NCBI RefSeq assembly: GCF_000745975.1 | Contig: NZ_JQKJ01000029.1 | Span: forward strand, 1-47,776 | DNA from: Desulfobacter vibrioformis DSM 8776 | GTDB lineage: Bacteria > Desulfobacterota > Desulfobacteria > Desulfobacterales > Desulfobacteraceae | Reading direction: 5' to 3' | DNA: 47,776 nt | In this document: in pieces, positions 8,239-16,452 of the stretch | Position numbering within the stretch: position 1 is the stretch's first letter | Layout of the letters: each line of letters begins with the position of its first letter | Program-made: the position numbers and the translations under genes | The notes under the pieces: model-generated | What the model was told of the DNA's origin: nothing | The model's input: only the letters and a program-made list of their open reading frames with translations | Databases searched by the model: none

Positions 8239-9570
8239 TTATCTGCCCCGGTATTGGGGCTGCTCTTTTATCAACTGTTCCCTTGCCTGGTGTATCCCTG
8301 AAAAAATTGCTGATGAAATCTGACCGGGAAATCCAGGGGGCAGGGCCGCACCTGCCTGATCTATACATTCTTGTGTCATATCGCAGCATTTTTCAATGAT
8401 CTGCTTCATTTCATCTTCCGGGTACCTGCATTTTTTTGCCGTGTCCAGCCAATGTCTTCTGGCTATGCTGTTCCATCTGTAATGGCGGTTTTTCCCTGAC
8501 ACGGCCATGGCCATCTTCACCTTGTGCATGGAAATATGGCCAGCCTTGACCAAAGGATAGATCGAAATGACATCGTAAAGGGGGGTCAGGTGAAAGCGGC
8601 TGCCGGGCCGAAGAAAGATGCTGAAATTTTTGGCATGGCCGTCAATGGCCCCCAGCATCCAGAAAAGCACCTGGGCAGTCATAAAGACGGTCCGGTCCAC
8701 ATGGGCTCTGTCAGAGCCCAGAAGCAGGCCCATGATCGCAGCCATACCCGGTCCCCCGTCCGCCTCATATTTCAGAGCAGAAGGCGTTCCCGTGGCCTGG
8801 CAGATATCTTCCTGGGGCAGCCGGATCAGCCAGGAGCCGTCAGCGGACCAGCGCCGGTCAAACCGCTTCACTACCAGTACCTTCTGGCTGCCGAAATTCG
8901 CCATCCGGGTGTCAGCCGCAGCCATGCCAAAAGCGTCCAAAAGTTTCTGGCAGAGCCATTCGTTTTCCACACTACCTGACAAATCCAGGCCGGTCTGGCC
9001 CAGCCAACCCATGGGCAGCTTGAAAATGTGGCTGGTGGGCGTGGCCCCGGAAGGGCGGTACCAGTTGCCTTGCATTCTGAGGAAAGCGGTTTTTTCCTGG
9101 GCTCCGGCAACGGAAAGCCTGAAATCAGCATCAATGTCCACCCCCAAGGGCATGGCGGAATAAGATTTAAGAATAGCCTCTATCTGTGATTCGCCCACTC
9201 GATCTGCCGTGACCATTTTGACACTTGGCCTTTCCCCTTCAGGCACAAGCTGCACAGCCCCCACACAATCCCTGCCAATGTGGGAGAGCAGGTCAAAGGC
9301 CCGGGTAGACGAAGCCCCGACCCGGGCCTGTAGCCTGTTACGCAGTGCCATATTATCCGGCAGCAGGTTATCAAAAAAATTTTCAACCCGGTTTCCGGAA
9401 TAGACCTGGGCCGTAAGGGGCAGAGACAGGGACAAGGGTCTTCTGTTGCGGTCTGAAAGCCAGTTCTTGTCATAGCCGAAAGAGATAATCCCCTTGGAAT
9501 TGCGGGCCAGCCAGCCCACAGGGGAACCGTTCATCAGAACGTTGAGGCTCTCTGCCTTTCCCATCACCAT
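8239..9570 (-). CDS. hipA: HipA-type serine/threonine kinase toxin
   Basis: A 443-residue protein of the usual HipA length. The N-terminal couple-hipA domain (MNGSPVGWLARNSKGIISF) is followed by the kinase part with the Gly-rich segment SVAGAQEKTAF, the catalytic loop GAIDGHAKNFSIFL (Asp near residue 313) and the metal-binding motif LTPLYDVIS. HipA kinases phosphorylate a target such as glutamyl-tRNA synthetase and cause growth arrest unless held by HipB. The gene overlaps hipB by 7 bp, in the standard hipBA order. Methionine 3 at 9564 is an alternative start. All key motifs are present, so it appears functional. Confidence 0.9.
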   Translation of the reverse strand: MVMGKAESLNVLMNGSPVGWLARNSKGIISFGYDKNWLSDRNRRPLSLSLPLTAQVYSGNRVENFFDNLLPDNMALRNRLQARVGASSTRAFDLLSHIGRDCVGAVQLVPEGERPSVKMVTADRVGESQIEAILKSYSAMPLGVDIDADFRLSVAGAQEKTAFLRMQGNWYRPSGATPTSHIFKLPMGWLGQTGLDLSGSVENEWLCQKLLDAFGMAAADTRMANFGSQKVLVVKRFDRRWSADGSWLIRLPQEDICQATGTPSALKYEADGGPGMAAIMGLLLGSDRAHVDRTVFMTAQVLFWMLGAIDGHAKNFSIFLRPGSRFHLTPLYDVISIYPLVKAGHISMHKVKMAMAVSGKNRHYRWNSIARRHWLDTAKKCRYPEDEMKQIIEKCCDMTQECIDQAGAALPPGFPGQISSAIFSGIHQAREQLIKEQPQYRGR

Positions 9571-9848
9571 TCATCCTCATTATTTTCCTGGGACCCTTGG
9601 CCCGGAGCGGCACCGTCGATTGCCTTGGGCTCCAGGGCCATGCCTACTTCCAGGGCGGAAAGTAGTCGGAACAGGCTGTCCACCCGGATATTGGGATTAC
9701 CATTTTCCATCAGAGAGACCCGTTTCTGGTCAAGCCCCACCCGTTTGCCCAGAGCTGTCTGGGTTAGCCCCTTTTGTTTTCTCAATTCCTTGAGCATTGC
9801 CCCAAGATCCATAGGGGAGACAATGATCTGCTGCATCGTTTCCTCCAA
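9564..9848 (-). CDS. hipB: HipB-type antitoxin, XRE family
   Basis: A 94-residue protein with an XRE helix-turn-helix: LGAMLKELRKQKGLTQTALG then RVGLDQKRVSLMENGN, about residues 16-53. It binds and neutralises HipA and represses its own operon. RBS GGAGG lies 5 nt before the ATG (AAATAAAATA upstream is AT-rich). A good promoter precedes it on the minus strand (TTGAAC, 17 nt, TGTTAT), and a perfect palindrome lies further upstream. It is the first gene of the pair. Confidence 0.9.
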   Translation of the reverse strand: MEETMQQIIVSPMDLGAMLKELRKQKGLTQTALGKRVGLDQKRVSLMENGNPNIRVDSLFRLLSALEVGMALEPKAIDGAAPGQGSQENNEDEW

Positions 9849-9908
9849 ATAAAATATGTCGATAACAGCATAATATCAAATTATGTTCAAAAGGCTATAT
9901 TTTTATTT

Positions 9909-9926
9909 TATGGCGTTTCCGCCATA
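9909..9926. promoter_or_regulatory. Palindrome, probable HipB operator
   Basis: TATGGCGTTTCCGCCATA is a perfect inverted repeat (7-bp arms, 4-nt centre) about 60 bp upstream of hipB, just upstream of its putative -35 element. The TATnn...nnATA form is like known hipB operators (TATCC-N8-GGATA), with changed inner bases. A single copy is visible. Confidence 0.55.
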
Positions 9927-9970
9927 TAGGGTCCCATTAATTATCCGGTACAAATCCCCCACGGGTATTT

Positions 9971-10600
9971 TTAGCCAATTTCATTCATTAAAACGCTGTG
10001 AACCTCTTTATCCTCTATGCCTAAATACGTCATCGTTGTTTTAGGATCTGAATGATTGAATCTTTTTGCAATAACATCAAAACCGACACCATACTTGGTC
10101 CGCTGCTGATACCCCCAGGTTTTTCTCAATGTATGAGTGCCGTAATTCCCTTTTAAATTAATCGTCTGAGTCCATTTTTTAACAAGCCCGTGTACCGCTT
10201 GTACTGACAAGGGAAAATTTTCACCCTTCCGGCTTCGGAATAGATAATGATGATTTTCGATTTGGCTTGTGCTGTTTGAAAAATAAGTATCAAGTGCCTT
10301 CCGTACAGATTTGTTGATCACCACAACGTTCTTCTTCTTGGTTTTGCTTTCGGTTATCTGGTGAACTTGGCCAGACTTCAAGTAACGGACGTCCCCTACC
10401 TTTATATTAAGGAGGTCACCGACCCGGATGCCATTATTGATTCCCATAACAAATAAAAGGTGGTCTCTCGGGTGGCCGGAAAGAAGCTGGATGATCGCCT
10501 TAATATCTTTTTCCCTTCTGAGCGGCTCCACCTCGATTCTGGAACCCTTTTTCGGATGATTGAAATTCTGACCTTTTTCCATTATCTTCCCCATAATCAT
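9971..10600 (-). CDS. Small tyrosine recombinase/integrase
   Basis: A 209-residue recombinase that consists of little more than the catalytic domain. Catalytic residues visible in order: Arg in NNGIRVGDLLNI, Lys in QITESKTKKKN, HxxR in YGTHTLRKTWGY, His in RFNHSDPKTTM and Tyr in TYLGIEDKE. The usual N-terminal SAM-like core-binding domain is absent or very reduced (about 30 residues before the catalytic fold). It could act with a partner or on short symmetric sites. Two inverted repeats lie immediately upstream, one overlapping its likely promoter. The start is uncertain (ATG 10600, 10594 or 10582). Confidence 0.8.
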   Translation of the reverse strand: MIMGKIMEKGQNFNHPKKGSRIEVEPLRREKDIKAIIQLLSGHPRDHLLFVMGINNGIRVGDLLNIKVGDVRYLKSGQVHQITESKTKKKNVVVINKSVRKALDTYFSNSTSQIENHHYLFRSRKGENFPLSVQAVHGLVKKWTQTINLKGNYGTHTLRKTWGYQQRTKYGVGFDVIAKRFNHSDPKTTMTYLGIEDKEVHSVLMNEIG

Positions 10601-10644
10601 AAATCTTAAGTTTACTGTGTTAAAATATATATAACTTAAGATTT
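10601..10644. repeat. Inverted repeat at the recombinase gene start
   Basis: AAATCTTAAGTT (10601-10612) and AACTTAAGATTT (10633-10644) are perfect 12-bp arms around a 20-nt AT-rich centre, directly against the start of the recombinase gene. They could be operator half-sites or recombinase binding arms. The same AATCTTAA core recurs about 80 bp away. Confidence 0.6.
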
Positions 10645-10721
10645 AAAATCAAAAGAAGAAAACTTATTTTAACAGAAATAGCGAAAACACCTATGGAATA
10701 AGGGCTATCTCTATTTTTACG

Positions 10722-10751
10722 AATCTTAACTTTCTGCCAAAAGTTAAGATT
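10722..10751. repeat. Symmetric 12-6-12 site, candidate recombination core
   Basis: AATCTTAACTTT (10722-10733) and AAAGTTAAGATT (10740-10751) are perfect 12-bp inverted arms around the 6-nt centre CTGCCA. Arms of 11-13 bp around a 6-8 bp asymmetric centre are the standard architecture of tyrosine-recombinase core sites, and the site lies about 120 bp from such a gene. It shares its core with the neighbouring inverted repeat. Confidence 0.5.
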
Positions 10752-11377
10752 AACGGATAACTATCATAAAGGTTTTCGGTCCTCATTGGTTATGCTCCTG
10801 AATTGAGGGCAAACTGATTTTCAGGCCAAGAGTACAAAAAAGCATATTTTTCTTGATCACTAATCCATTTTTTTACTGAACTATACTCGATTACCCATGG
10901 TCAAATCACGCCAGATAGGAACAGTTCACCATTAGCGCTCTGCGCATAACTTCTCCATCCCGATTTTTTACCCAATAATGTGCTTATCCTGGAGAACAAC
11001 GTAACCGGTACAATACGTTACTCAACGAAACGGAAAAAATCGTACGCTAAGTACTGATCTCCATAAATATGTCCTTGGTTTCAGATTAATTCTCTCACTG
11101 ATTTCCTGAAGCTGGCTTAATTTAACCGGTGACGGATTTACGGCATGGTGTACTAAGCCTCGGCGAGCATTCGTAACGGTCGGAACTTGCCCTGTGCAAC
11201 CTGCCTGCTTTGCTGCCAGACGTAATCACCGGTCTATAGGGACGATCTTGGAATGGGAGATGTGCTATAACGCGGTCAAAAAATAAAATTTATAAGTTTA
11301 ACGAAAAAGTTTGGTTTAGGGTTCCCGCTATATTCATGCGTAAATATACGCTAAAAATTCCGCATTTATAGTCTTAA
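10752..11377. other. Gene-free region downstream of TauE gene
   Basis: I see no convincing reading frame on either strand. A short hairpin (GCGTA-TATT-TACGC) lies at 11338-11351, with no T-tract. Composition is mixed and several short restriction-like palindromes occur (ACCGGT at 11127 and 11228). It may be remnant mobile DNA next to the recombinase. Confidence 0.35.
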
Positions 11378-12187
11378 TCAAAACCACATTAACTGAACTT
11401 TATCCGTAATCTCTCCCATATTTTGCAAAATACCGGTTAAACCCATAGACCATAAAAATTTGATTCCAATAAGTATTAGGACACCGCCTAATAGGCGTTT
11501 AACACTTTGTGGCTTCATCTTTTTTTGCATCACTTTGGTACCAAGATATCCTCCAAACCAGCCAGCCAGCCCTGCAAAAATAAGTATTTTGATGGACACC
11601 GATCCCATGGCAGCGTAGGTGACAAACGCCGAGAAAGATGAAAATGGTACTGAAAGGGCAGTCACCATGGCCACTTTTTTGGGGTTAAAGCCCTGGACCA
11701 GCATCAGGGGAGAGATGATTCCACCTCCGCCAACGCCAAGAAGCCCTGATACAATTCCGGCCAGCGTACCAACACAAAGGGGACCTGCAAGGGGACGATC
11801 TTCCCGGTACTGATCTGCATATTTTGAGCCTTTAAAAAATATCATCATAGACCCGGAAAAGAACAAAAAAACGATAAAAGATAAAAGCAGGGTCTGGGTG
11901 GGTAGAAAGTGACCGGCCCAGGCTCCCACCGGGGCCATGACAATTGACGATGCAATAATTGGAAGACCTAATTTCACGTCAAGTTTTTTTTCTCTAAAAT
12001 TAGACCACGTCGCCCCGAGCATACTCACACAATTGACGAAAAGTCCGGTGGGACGGGCAAGATTAAAGGGTACACCAATCCAGGACAGAGCGGGAATAAG
12101 AATAACGGCAGCTCCGACACCTCCCAGAGCAAAAATAAAACTCAATACAAATGAAAGCAGACTGATGATTAAAATATTAGATGCCAT
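11378..12187 (-). CDS. TauE/SafE-family sulfite/anion exporter
   Basis: A 269-residue membrane protein with about eight hydrophobic helices and the two family half-repeats: FALGGVGAAVILIPALSWIG near residue 19 and GLLGVGGGGIISPLMLV near 148. This family moves small sulfur oxyanions or sulfur-containing organic acids across the inner membrane. It is the last gene of the long minus-strand cluster, after a rhodanese, so sulfite, thiosulfate or a related compound is a reasonable substrate guess. The RBS is weak. Family sure; substrate unknown. Confidence 0.85.
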   Translation of the reverse strand: MASNILIISLLSFVLSFIFALGGVGAAVILIPALSWIGVPFNLARPTGLFVNCVSMLGATWSNFREKKLDVKLGLPIIASSIVMAPVGAWAGHFLPTQTLLLSFIVFLFFSGSMMIFFKGSKYADQYREDRPLAGPLCVGTLAGIVSGLLGVGGGGIISPLMLVQGFNPKKVAMVTALSVPFSSFSAFVTYAAMGSVSIKILIFAGLAGWFGGYLGTKVMQKKMKPQSVKRLLGGVLILIGIKFLWSMGLTGILQNMGEITDKVQLMWF

Positions 12188-12262
12188 TTTTTTCTGTCCG
12201 TATCATAAAAAATATACCGGCAGGCCCGATTTTTCGGTTACCGGTACACCGGTTTCATTACA

Positions 12263-12637
12263 TTACATCTTAGCCAGGGGGCCGGGTTTGAAGGTCGCAG
12301 CCATATCCTCTGAAGATGCTGTAAGCCCCTTTACTTCCTCATACCCATTGGCCCTCAGGTAAATATATACCAAAGCGCCTCGGAATACCGAAGAACAGAA
12401 TGGAATAATGAATTTGTCTTTCGGCACCTCGCCAAGCCTGTCTGGAAGTTCATTCATTGGAATATGCAGGGTAAAGGGAAAAGAGAGATATTTCACCTCC
12501 TCATCTGTCCGGACATCAAGAAATACAAAATGATCGTTGCCAAGCACCTTACGCATTCCTTCAATACTCATGCTGTGTTCGCCGGAACTTAAAAATTTAA
12601 AATCCATCTCTTTTAATAACGAATTCAGATTACTCAT
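12263..12637 (-). CDS. Rhodanese-domain protein
   Basis: A 124-residue single-domain rhodanese. It has the opening FVFLDVRTDEEVKYLSFPF (Asp41-Arg43) and the active-site Cys81 in IIPFCSSVFRGAL, with no signal peptide. Rhodaneses carry persulfide sulfur or transfer it to acceptors. The catalytic loop CSSVFRG differs from the common CxxGxR but keeps Cys and Arg. It begins 3 nt after the stop of the CDF-MauE gene with RBS AAGGAG, so it is translated from the same mRNA. Confidence 0.8.
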   Translation of the reverse strand: MSNLNSLLKEMDFKFLSSGEHSMSIEGMRKVLGNDHFVFLDVRTDEEVKYLSFPFTLHIPMNELPDRLGEVPKDKFIIPFCSSVFRGALVYIYLRANGYEEVKGLTASSEDMAATFKPGPLAKM

Positions 12638-12640
12638 CTT

Positions 12641-14194
12641 TTAAATCTCCTTAAATTGATTTTTTCCATTATTTTTAAAAAGGCTCATAAATACAAGATA
12701 AATGGCCGGTATCAGGAAGGACGCATCCCGGATCAGGGTAAGGCGATTCATTGAGCCTTCCTCTGGGTTTGTTGAAAAGCAACCGCAGCTGATATCCAGT
12801 CCCCGGGAAAGATTAAACAGGATTGCAGCCATAAAGACTGTCAGCAGCGTTATTGAAATAACTGAAGTTCCCGGCATCCATCGGTTGAAAATCAGGCAGC
12901 AGCCCAAAATAAGCTCAAGCCAGGGAAGTATGAGTGCCGTCAGGTTGATAAATGAATCTGGCAGGAGCTGATAGTTGAATACCGCCTGGGCAAAGGCCTG
13001 TGGATGGATAATTTTATCCAAACTTGCATAGATAAAAATAACGCCAAGCACCATTCTTGCTATATGGTATAAGTATCCATAGGTCTTTGGGCCTATTTTG
13101 GCCTTTGGCTGATCATTGGAACCGTTGTTCCCTTTATTTCTGCTGATTCGGTTCTGCTGATCCACTTTGTTCCCTTTTGTTTTGGCAGCAAACGTCTCAC
13201 ACAGCAGTGTCCCGCCCCCGCAGAGTTCAGTCTCAAACTGCAGCACCGGATGATCAATGCCGAATTTGTGAAAAATCATGTGGCGGATACTTTTGGATAA
13301 TTTCTCTATTTCCGTAAGCATCTGGTCCTTAACAACCAGGTGGCAGGAAAAGGAGATTCCCGATGAACTGACGGGCCAGGCATGAAGGTAATGGGCACTT
13401 TTAATTCCATCAATGCTGACAAGGGCTTCATGAACAGCCTCTAAGTCAATCTCGGACGGGGTGGCGTTCATCAAAATTTTTGTTGACGATTTAAAAATGT
13501 CCCAACAGTTCTTGAGGATAAAAACGGCGATAAATACAGATAACACCGGATCAAGCCAATACCAGGGTCTATAAAACATCACAATGCCACTGATCATCAC
13601 AACGACAGAGGTTAAAAAATCTCCCAGCATGTGCAGAAAGGCACCTTTTACATTTAAATTGTGTTTTGCATCCCGATGGAGAAGCCATGCGGAAAAACCA
13701 TTTCCCACAATGCCGACCATTGCAGCCCATATCACGATTTTTCCTGACACGACTTCAGGAGATAAAAACCTTTGGATTGCGCCATATAAAATAAAGATGC
13801 AGGCACCTACCAGGATGATGACATTCAGCAATGCCGCCATAATTTCAGCCCGGCGATACCCGAATGTGTTCTGCAGACTTGCTCCTTTGCGGCCGATTCT
13901 ATAAGCAATATAAGAGAGAAGGACTGCTGTGAAATCGCTGAAATTGTGTGTGGCATCAGAAACAAGAGCCATACTGTGGGCAAACATTCCGGCAATAACC
14001 TGAATCACCGGGATGATTAGATTTAAACCTAAGGTAATCAGGAGCCTGGTCCCACTGGTTTCTTCAACATCAACATGGTGATGATGGCCTGAGCATTTTT
14101 CTGAATGGCCGGCCTCGTTGTGGGGAGCCGTTTTAAAAAACTCTTTTTCACTTACACTTATATGCTCACAGCCTTTGTCCTCTTCATGTATCAT
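12641..14194 (-). CDS. CDF metal transporter fused to MauE/DoxX-like domain
   Basis: The 517-residue protein starts at ATG 14194 (RBS AAAGGAAT); upstream codons overlap the previous gene. Residues 35-41 are His-rich (GHHHHVD). Residues about 48-300 form a cation diffusion facilitator with zinc-site motifs DATHNFSD (Asp80, His83, Asp87) and HMLGD (His188, Asp192) and a cytosolic ferredoxin-like end. After a linker rich in Asn and Lys (about 325-365), residues about 370-510 are a four-helix MauE/DoxX-type domain with the conserved GLDISCGCF motif. CDF proteins export Zn or similar ions by proton exchange; MauE-like domains act in disulfide or redox reactions in the membrane. This fusion is unusual and suggests metal export coupled to thiol redox. 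Domain calls are confident; joint function is inference. Confidence 0.8.
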   Translation of the reverse strand: MIHEEDKGCEHISVSEKEFFKTAPHNEAGHSEKCSGHHHHVDVEETSGTRLLITLGLNLIIPVIQVIAGMFAHSMALVSDATHNFSDFTAVLLSYIAYRIGRKGASLQNTFGYRRAEIMAALLNVIILVGACIFILYGAIQRFLSPEVVSGKIVIWAAMVGIVGNGFSAWLLHRDAKHNLNVKGAFLHMLGDFLTSVVVMISGIVMFYRPWYWLDPVLSVFIAVFILKNCWDIFKSSTKILMNATPSEIDLEAVHEALVSIDGIKSAHYLHAWPVSSSGISFSCHLVVKDQMLTEIEKLSKSIRHMIFHKFGIDHPVLQFETELCGGGTLLCETFAAKTKGNKVDQQNRISRNKGNNGSNDQPKAKIGPKTYGYLYHIARMVLGVIFIYASLDKIIHPQAFAQAVFNYQLLPDSFINLTALILPWLELILGCCLIFNRWMPGTSVISITLLTVFMAAILFNLSRGLDISCGCFSTNPEEGSMNRLTLIRDASFLIPAIYLVFMSLFKNNGKNQFKEI

Positions 14195-14214
14195 TGTGCT
14201 TATTCCTTTTTCTG

Positions 14215-14718
14215 TCACTCCCCCTCCTGGGTGGGAAGACCGTTTTCTATCCATAGTGTCCACCCGTTCACCAGCACGTTGACATGGGCAAATCCCATAT
14301 CTTTCAGAAACAGGGCAAGATCGTGGCTTAAGTTGCAGGTCTCTCCGTCGCAATAGGTAATAATCGGTGTATCATGGGAAATATCCTGCATAACACTCAT
14401 AAACAGGTCATCAACATTGTGCCATGGCAGGTTGCGCGCCCCCTGGATATGCCCGTCCCCATACTGGATAGAATCACGGGCATCAATAAATACAGCCGCC
14501 TTCTTTTCAAAAATATTTTTAGCTGCCGAAAGTGCGATGGAGAGAGGTTCTCCCCTTTCGGTCGTCATACGTCCCTGGACAGACCAGTCAGCGACAAGCG
14601 GCAAGGAGGTCGGTCTGATTGCATTAGAAAGCAGGCTAAGTATAACGGCTGCCAGGAAAATCACCGGTCCTTGCCAAATCACCCTATAGATTTGTTTTAT
14701 ATCAATACCGATCCTCAC
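14215..14718 (-). CDS. Membrane-anchored rhodanese
   Basis: A 167-residue protein. One N-terminal transmembrane helix (VIFLAAVILSLLSNAI, residues 19-34) is followed by a rhodanese domain with AVFIDARDSIQYGDGHIQGA and the active-site loop TYCDGETCNLSHDLA (Cys123, and a second Cys128). It probably faces the periplasm. A second Cys in the loop could allow disulfide chemistry. It ends 20 nt before the CDF-MauE gene. Confidence 0.8.
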   Translation of the reverse strand: MRIGIDIKQIYRVIWQGPVIFLAAVILSLLSNAIRPTSLPLVADWSVQGRMTTERGEPLSIALSAAKNIFEKKAAVFIDARDSIQYGDGHIQGARNLPWHNVDDLFMSVMQDISHDTPIITYCDGETCNLSHDLALFLKDMGFAHVNVLVNGWTLWIENGLPTQEGE

Positions 14719-14754
14719 TTTTTTACTCCTTGCAGATCAGGTAAATCAATTAAA

Positions 14755-15015
14755 TCATCGCCAATTTTCCCCACCCGGCTTTTTCAATATTACCTTTCCC
14801 AAGTATACATCCGGTGCCATACTGAACGCCGTCGCAAACCATTGCGCCCCGTGGTTCTCACCAATTTCAAGAATGCAGTGCAACCCGGCGGATGATCCTG
14901 TCCGAGCAACATTCAACTGGCGTAAGGCCGCCGTCCCCGCACGAACTCCGGCAGCACTATCCCAACAGATATGTCCATGAAATTCAAACGCATTTTTTAA
15001 AATATCTTTATTCAT
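14755..15015 (-). CDS. Short FmdE-like protein, degenerate
   Basis: An 86-residue protein starting like the FmdE family (AFEFHGHICWDSAAGVRAG), with the metal-ligand motif HGHxC kept. The second conserved segment is altered: where the neighbouring paralogue has [11 protein letters not shown] this one has FSMAPDVYLGKVI, losing the Cys, and the protein then stops at about half family length. It begins 6 nt after the full-length paralogue. It may be a non-catalytic partner or a decaying duplicate. Confidence 0.65.
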   Translation of the reverse strand: MNKDILKNAFEFHGHICWDSAAGVRAGTAALRQLNVARTGSSAGLHCILEIGENHGAQWFATAFSMAPDVYLGKVILKKPGGENWR

Positions 15016-15021
15016 TGTTTT

Positions 15022-15630
15022 TTATTCTTTATAACTTGAACATCCTATACAAACTATTTTTCCATCCGGCTGAACCCGCAGCTTGTTGACAAATGTTACC
15101 TCCCCGCAGGAATGACACCGCCTGGTTTCAAACAGTCCTTTTCCTTTCTTGATCTCCACAGTCTTTACTTCTCCGACATCAAGAAACATGGCATCATCCA
15201 GGCCTTTAATTTTATTCACTAATGGGTCTGTGACTTCCGGCTTTATATCCTGTGGCGGCACCCCGGCTTTGCGCTGTTGAACAAACGGGGAATTGAGCGC
15301 ACCTTCAAGGAAATCGGGTTTGACAGACACACGGACAGACCGTCCTGTGGTGTTGTCAATCAATGTGAAGGCAAGTTTGTTGTAATAAAGCTTTTCAATA
15401 TTTGACTTGCCGTAAGTACACCCGGTGGCAGTCATGATGCCGTCCAGAAAACATCCGGCAGCATGCCCCTTCCCTGTCTCGGATATAACGGAAAGTTCTT
15501 TATCTTGGGCGCGTTCAACTCCCAGGGCTTTCATGGCGGCAAGGCCTGCTTTAAGCCCCATGGGCATGGCCGGGCATTTGTGCCCGTGAAATTTCAGTCC
15601 TGTTTCAAAAAGCGATTCAAAATTTGTCAT
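15022..15630 (-). CDS. FmdE-family protein with C-terminal zinc ribbon
   Basis: A 202-residue protein. The N-terminal FmdE domain shows [16 protein letters not shown] (His14/16, Cys19) and [11 protein letters not shown]. The C-terminal part has two CxxC pairs, RRCHSCGEV and VCIGCSSY, forming a zinc ribbon. Stand-alone FmdE proteins occur in anaerobes lacking methanogenesis and bind Zn or Fe; their reaction is not settled. RBS GGAG lies before the ATG. An FNR-type box lies 71 bp upstream, and the adjacent upstream gene is a Crp/Fnr regulator, so control by oxygen, redox or NO is likely. Confidence 0.8.
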   Translation of the reverse strand: MTNFESLFETGLKFHGHKCPAMPMGLKAGLAAMKALGVERAQDKELSVISETGKGHAAGCFLDGIMTATGCTYGKSNIEKLYYNKLAFTLIDNTTGRSVRVSVKPDFLEGALNSPFVQQRKAGVPPQDIKPEVTDPLVNKIKGLDDAMFLDVGEVKTVEIKKGKGLFETRRCHSCGEVTFVNKLRVQPDGKIVCIGCSSYKE

Positions 15631-15700
15631 GTTACACTCCTTCGTATTAAGCTTATTGACTTGTTAAATCTTAATTTAAAACAAGATGAGGGATTATGCA

Positions 15701-15714
15701 TTGACAGCAATCAA
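15701..15714. promoter_or_regulatory. FNR-type binding box
   Basis: TTGACAGCAATCAA differs from the FNR consensus TTGAT-N4-ATCAA at one base. It lies in the gap between the Crp/Fnr-family gene and the FmdE gene. The neighbouring regulator carries a recognition helix of FNR type (ESFSR), which supports the pairing. Confidence 0.5.
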
Positions 15715-15744
15715 TCCCTTTTGCTTTTTTCATTGTTTTAATTG

Positions 15745-16434
15745 TCATATTTCGTTTTTGGCTTCTGAAAGAAGTCTTTCATGATCAAGTATCTGAAACG
15801 AGTTTGCCTTTAAGCGATGAATAATCCCCATATCCGCCAGTCTGGTGATCCCCCGTGAAAAACTTTCCGGTGTCAAACCGGCGAGAGCGGCATATTCCCT
15901 GGAAGAGACCGGCAGCGAGATAATTTCCAGATTCCCGTAGCCTTTTGATTGAACAGATAGTGAAATAAGCGCAGCGGCGGTTCTTGGAACAATACCTTTT
16001 GTGGAGAGCCTTTCGATCTGATTAAAGGCTTCCCGCAGTCTCATGCCCAGATGTTCCAGTAAAAAAATAGCGATTTCCGGTTTTTGCTTCATGACAGTGT
16101 GTAGTTTTTCCCGTGTCATTACCAGCGCCTCAACATCATCCACCACTTCTGCACTGGCCGGGTAAGAAGATCCGTCAATCAGCGGCATGAAACCAAAGGT
16201 ATCTCCAGGCCCGAAAATGTAAATCGCAGCACTCTTCCCGTCTGCCAGCGGTCTGAATATTTTTACTTTTCCAGAGATGATTGAAATCATCCGCCCCGCA
16301 ATTTCACCTTCATTCCAGAGAACATACCCGGCTTTAAAACCCATGTTAACAAAATAGGCGGAAAGGGCCTGTTTAATTTCACTGGCAAACAGGTCCCTTT
16401 TACCTAATGGGTTAAATATGTTGGAGTTAACCAT
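15745..16434 (-). CDS. Crp/Fnr-family transcriptional regulator
   Basis: A 229-residue regulator. Residues about 20-130 are the cyclic-nucleotide-binding-like beta roll (GEIAGRMISIISGKVKIFRP, FGPGDTFGFMPLIDG). A long dimer helix follows, then a winged helix-turn-helix near 180-200 (SREYAALAGLTPESFSRGI). The recognition-helix residues E, S and R (ESFSR) match the FNR code for TTGAT half-sites. There are no cysteines, so it cannot hold an FNR-type Fe-S cluster; a heme or small-molecule ligand is more likely. It lies in the same orientation inside the redox cluster. Confidence 0.85.
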   Translation of the reverse strand: MVNSNIFNPLGKRDLFASEIKQALSAYFVNMGFKAGYVLWNEGEIAGRMISIISGKVKIFRPLADGKSAAIYIFGPGDTFGFMPLIDGSSYPASAEVVDDVEALVMTREKLHTVMKQKPEIAIFLLEHLGMRLREAFNQIERLSTKGIVPRTAAALISLSVQSKGYGNLEIISLPVSSREYAALAGLTPESFSRGITRLADMGIIHRLKANSFQILDHERLLSEAKNEI

Positions 16435-16452
16435 ACTTTTTAAAATCAGCCC

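Noticed and set aside
8524-9163. Two long plus-strand open frames opposite hipA
   Set aside because: They are GC-skewed shadows of the hipA coding strand, with no RBS and no protein-like motif.
11338-11351. Stem GCGTA-TATT-TACGC as terminator of the TauE gene
   Set aside because: Only five base pairs and no U-tract.
13584-14356. Plus-strand open frames inside the CDF-MauE gene
   Set aside because: They are antisense shadows; the minus-strand frame has clear family motifs throughout.
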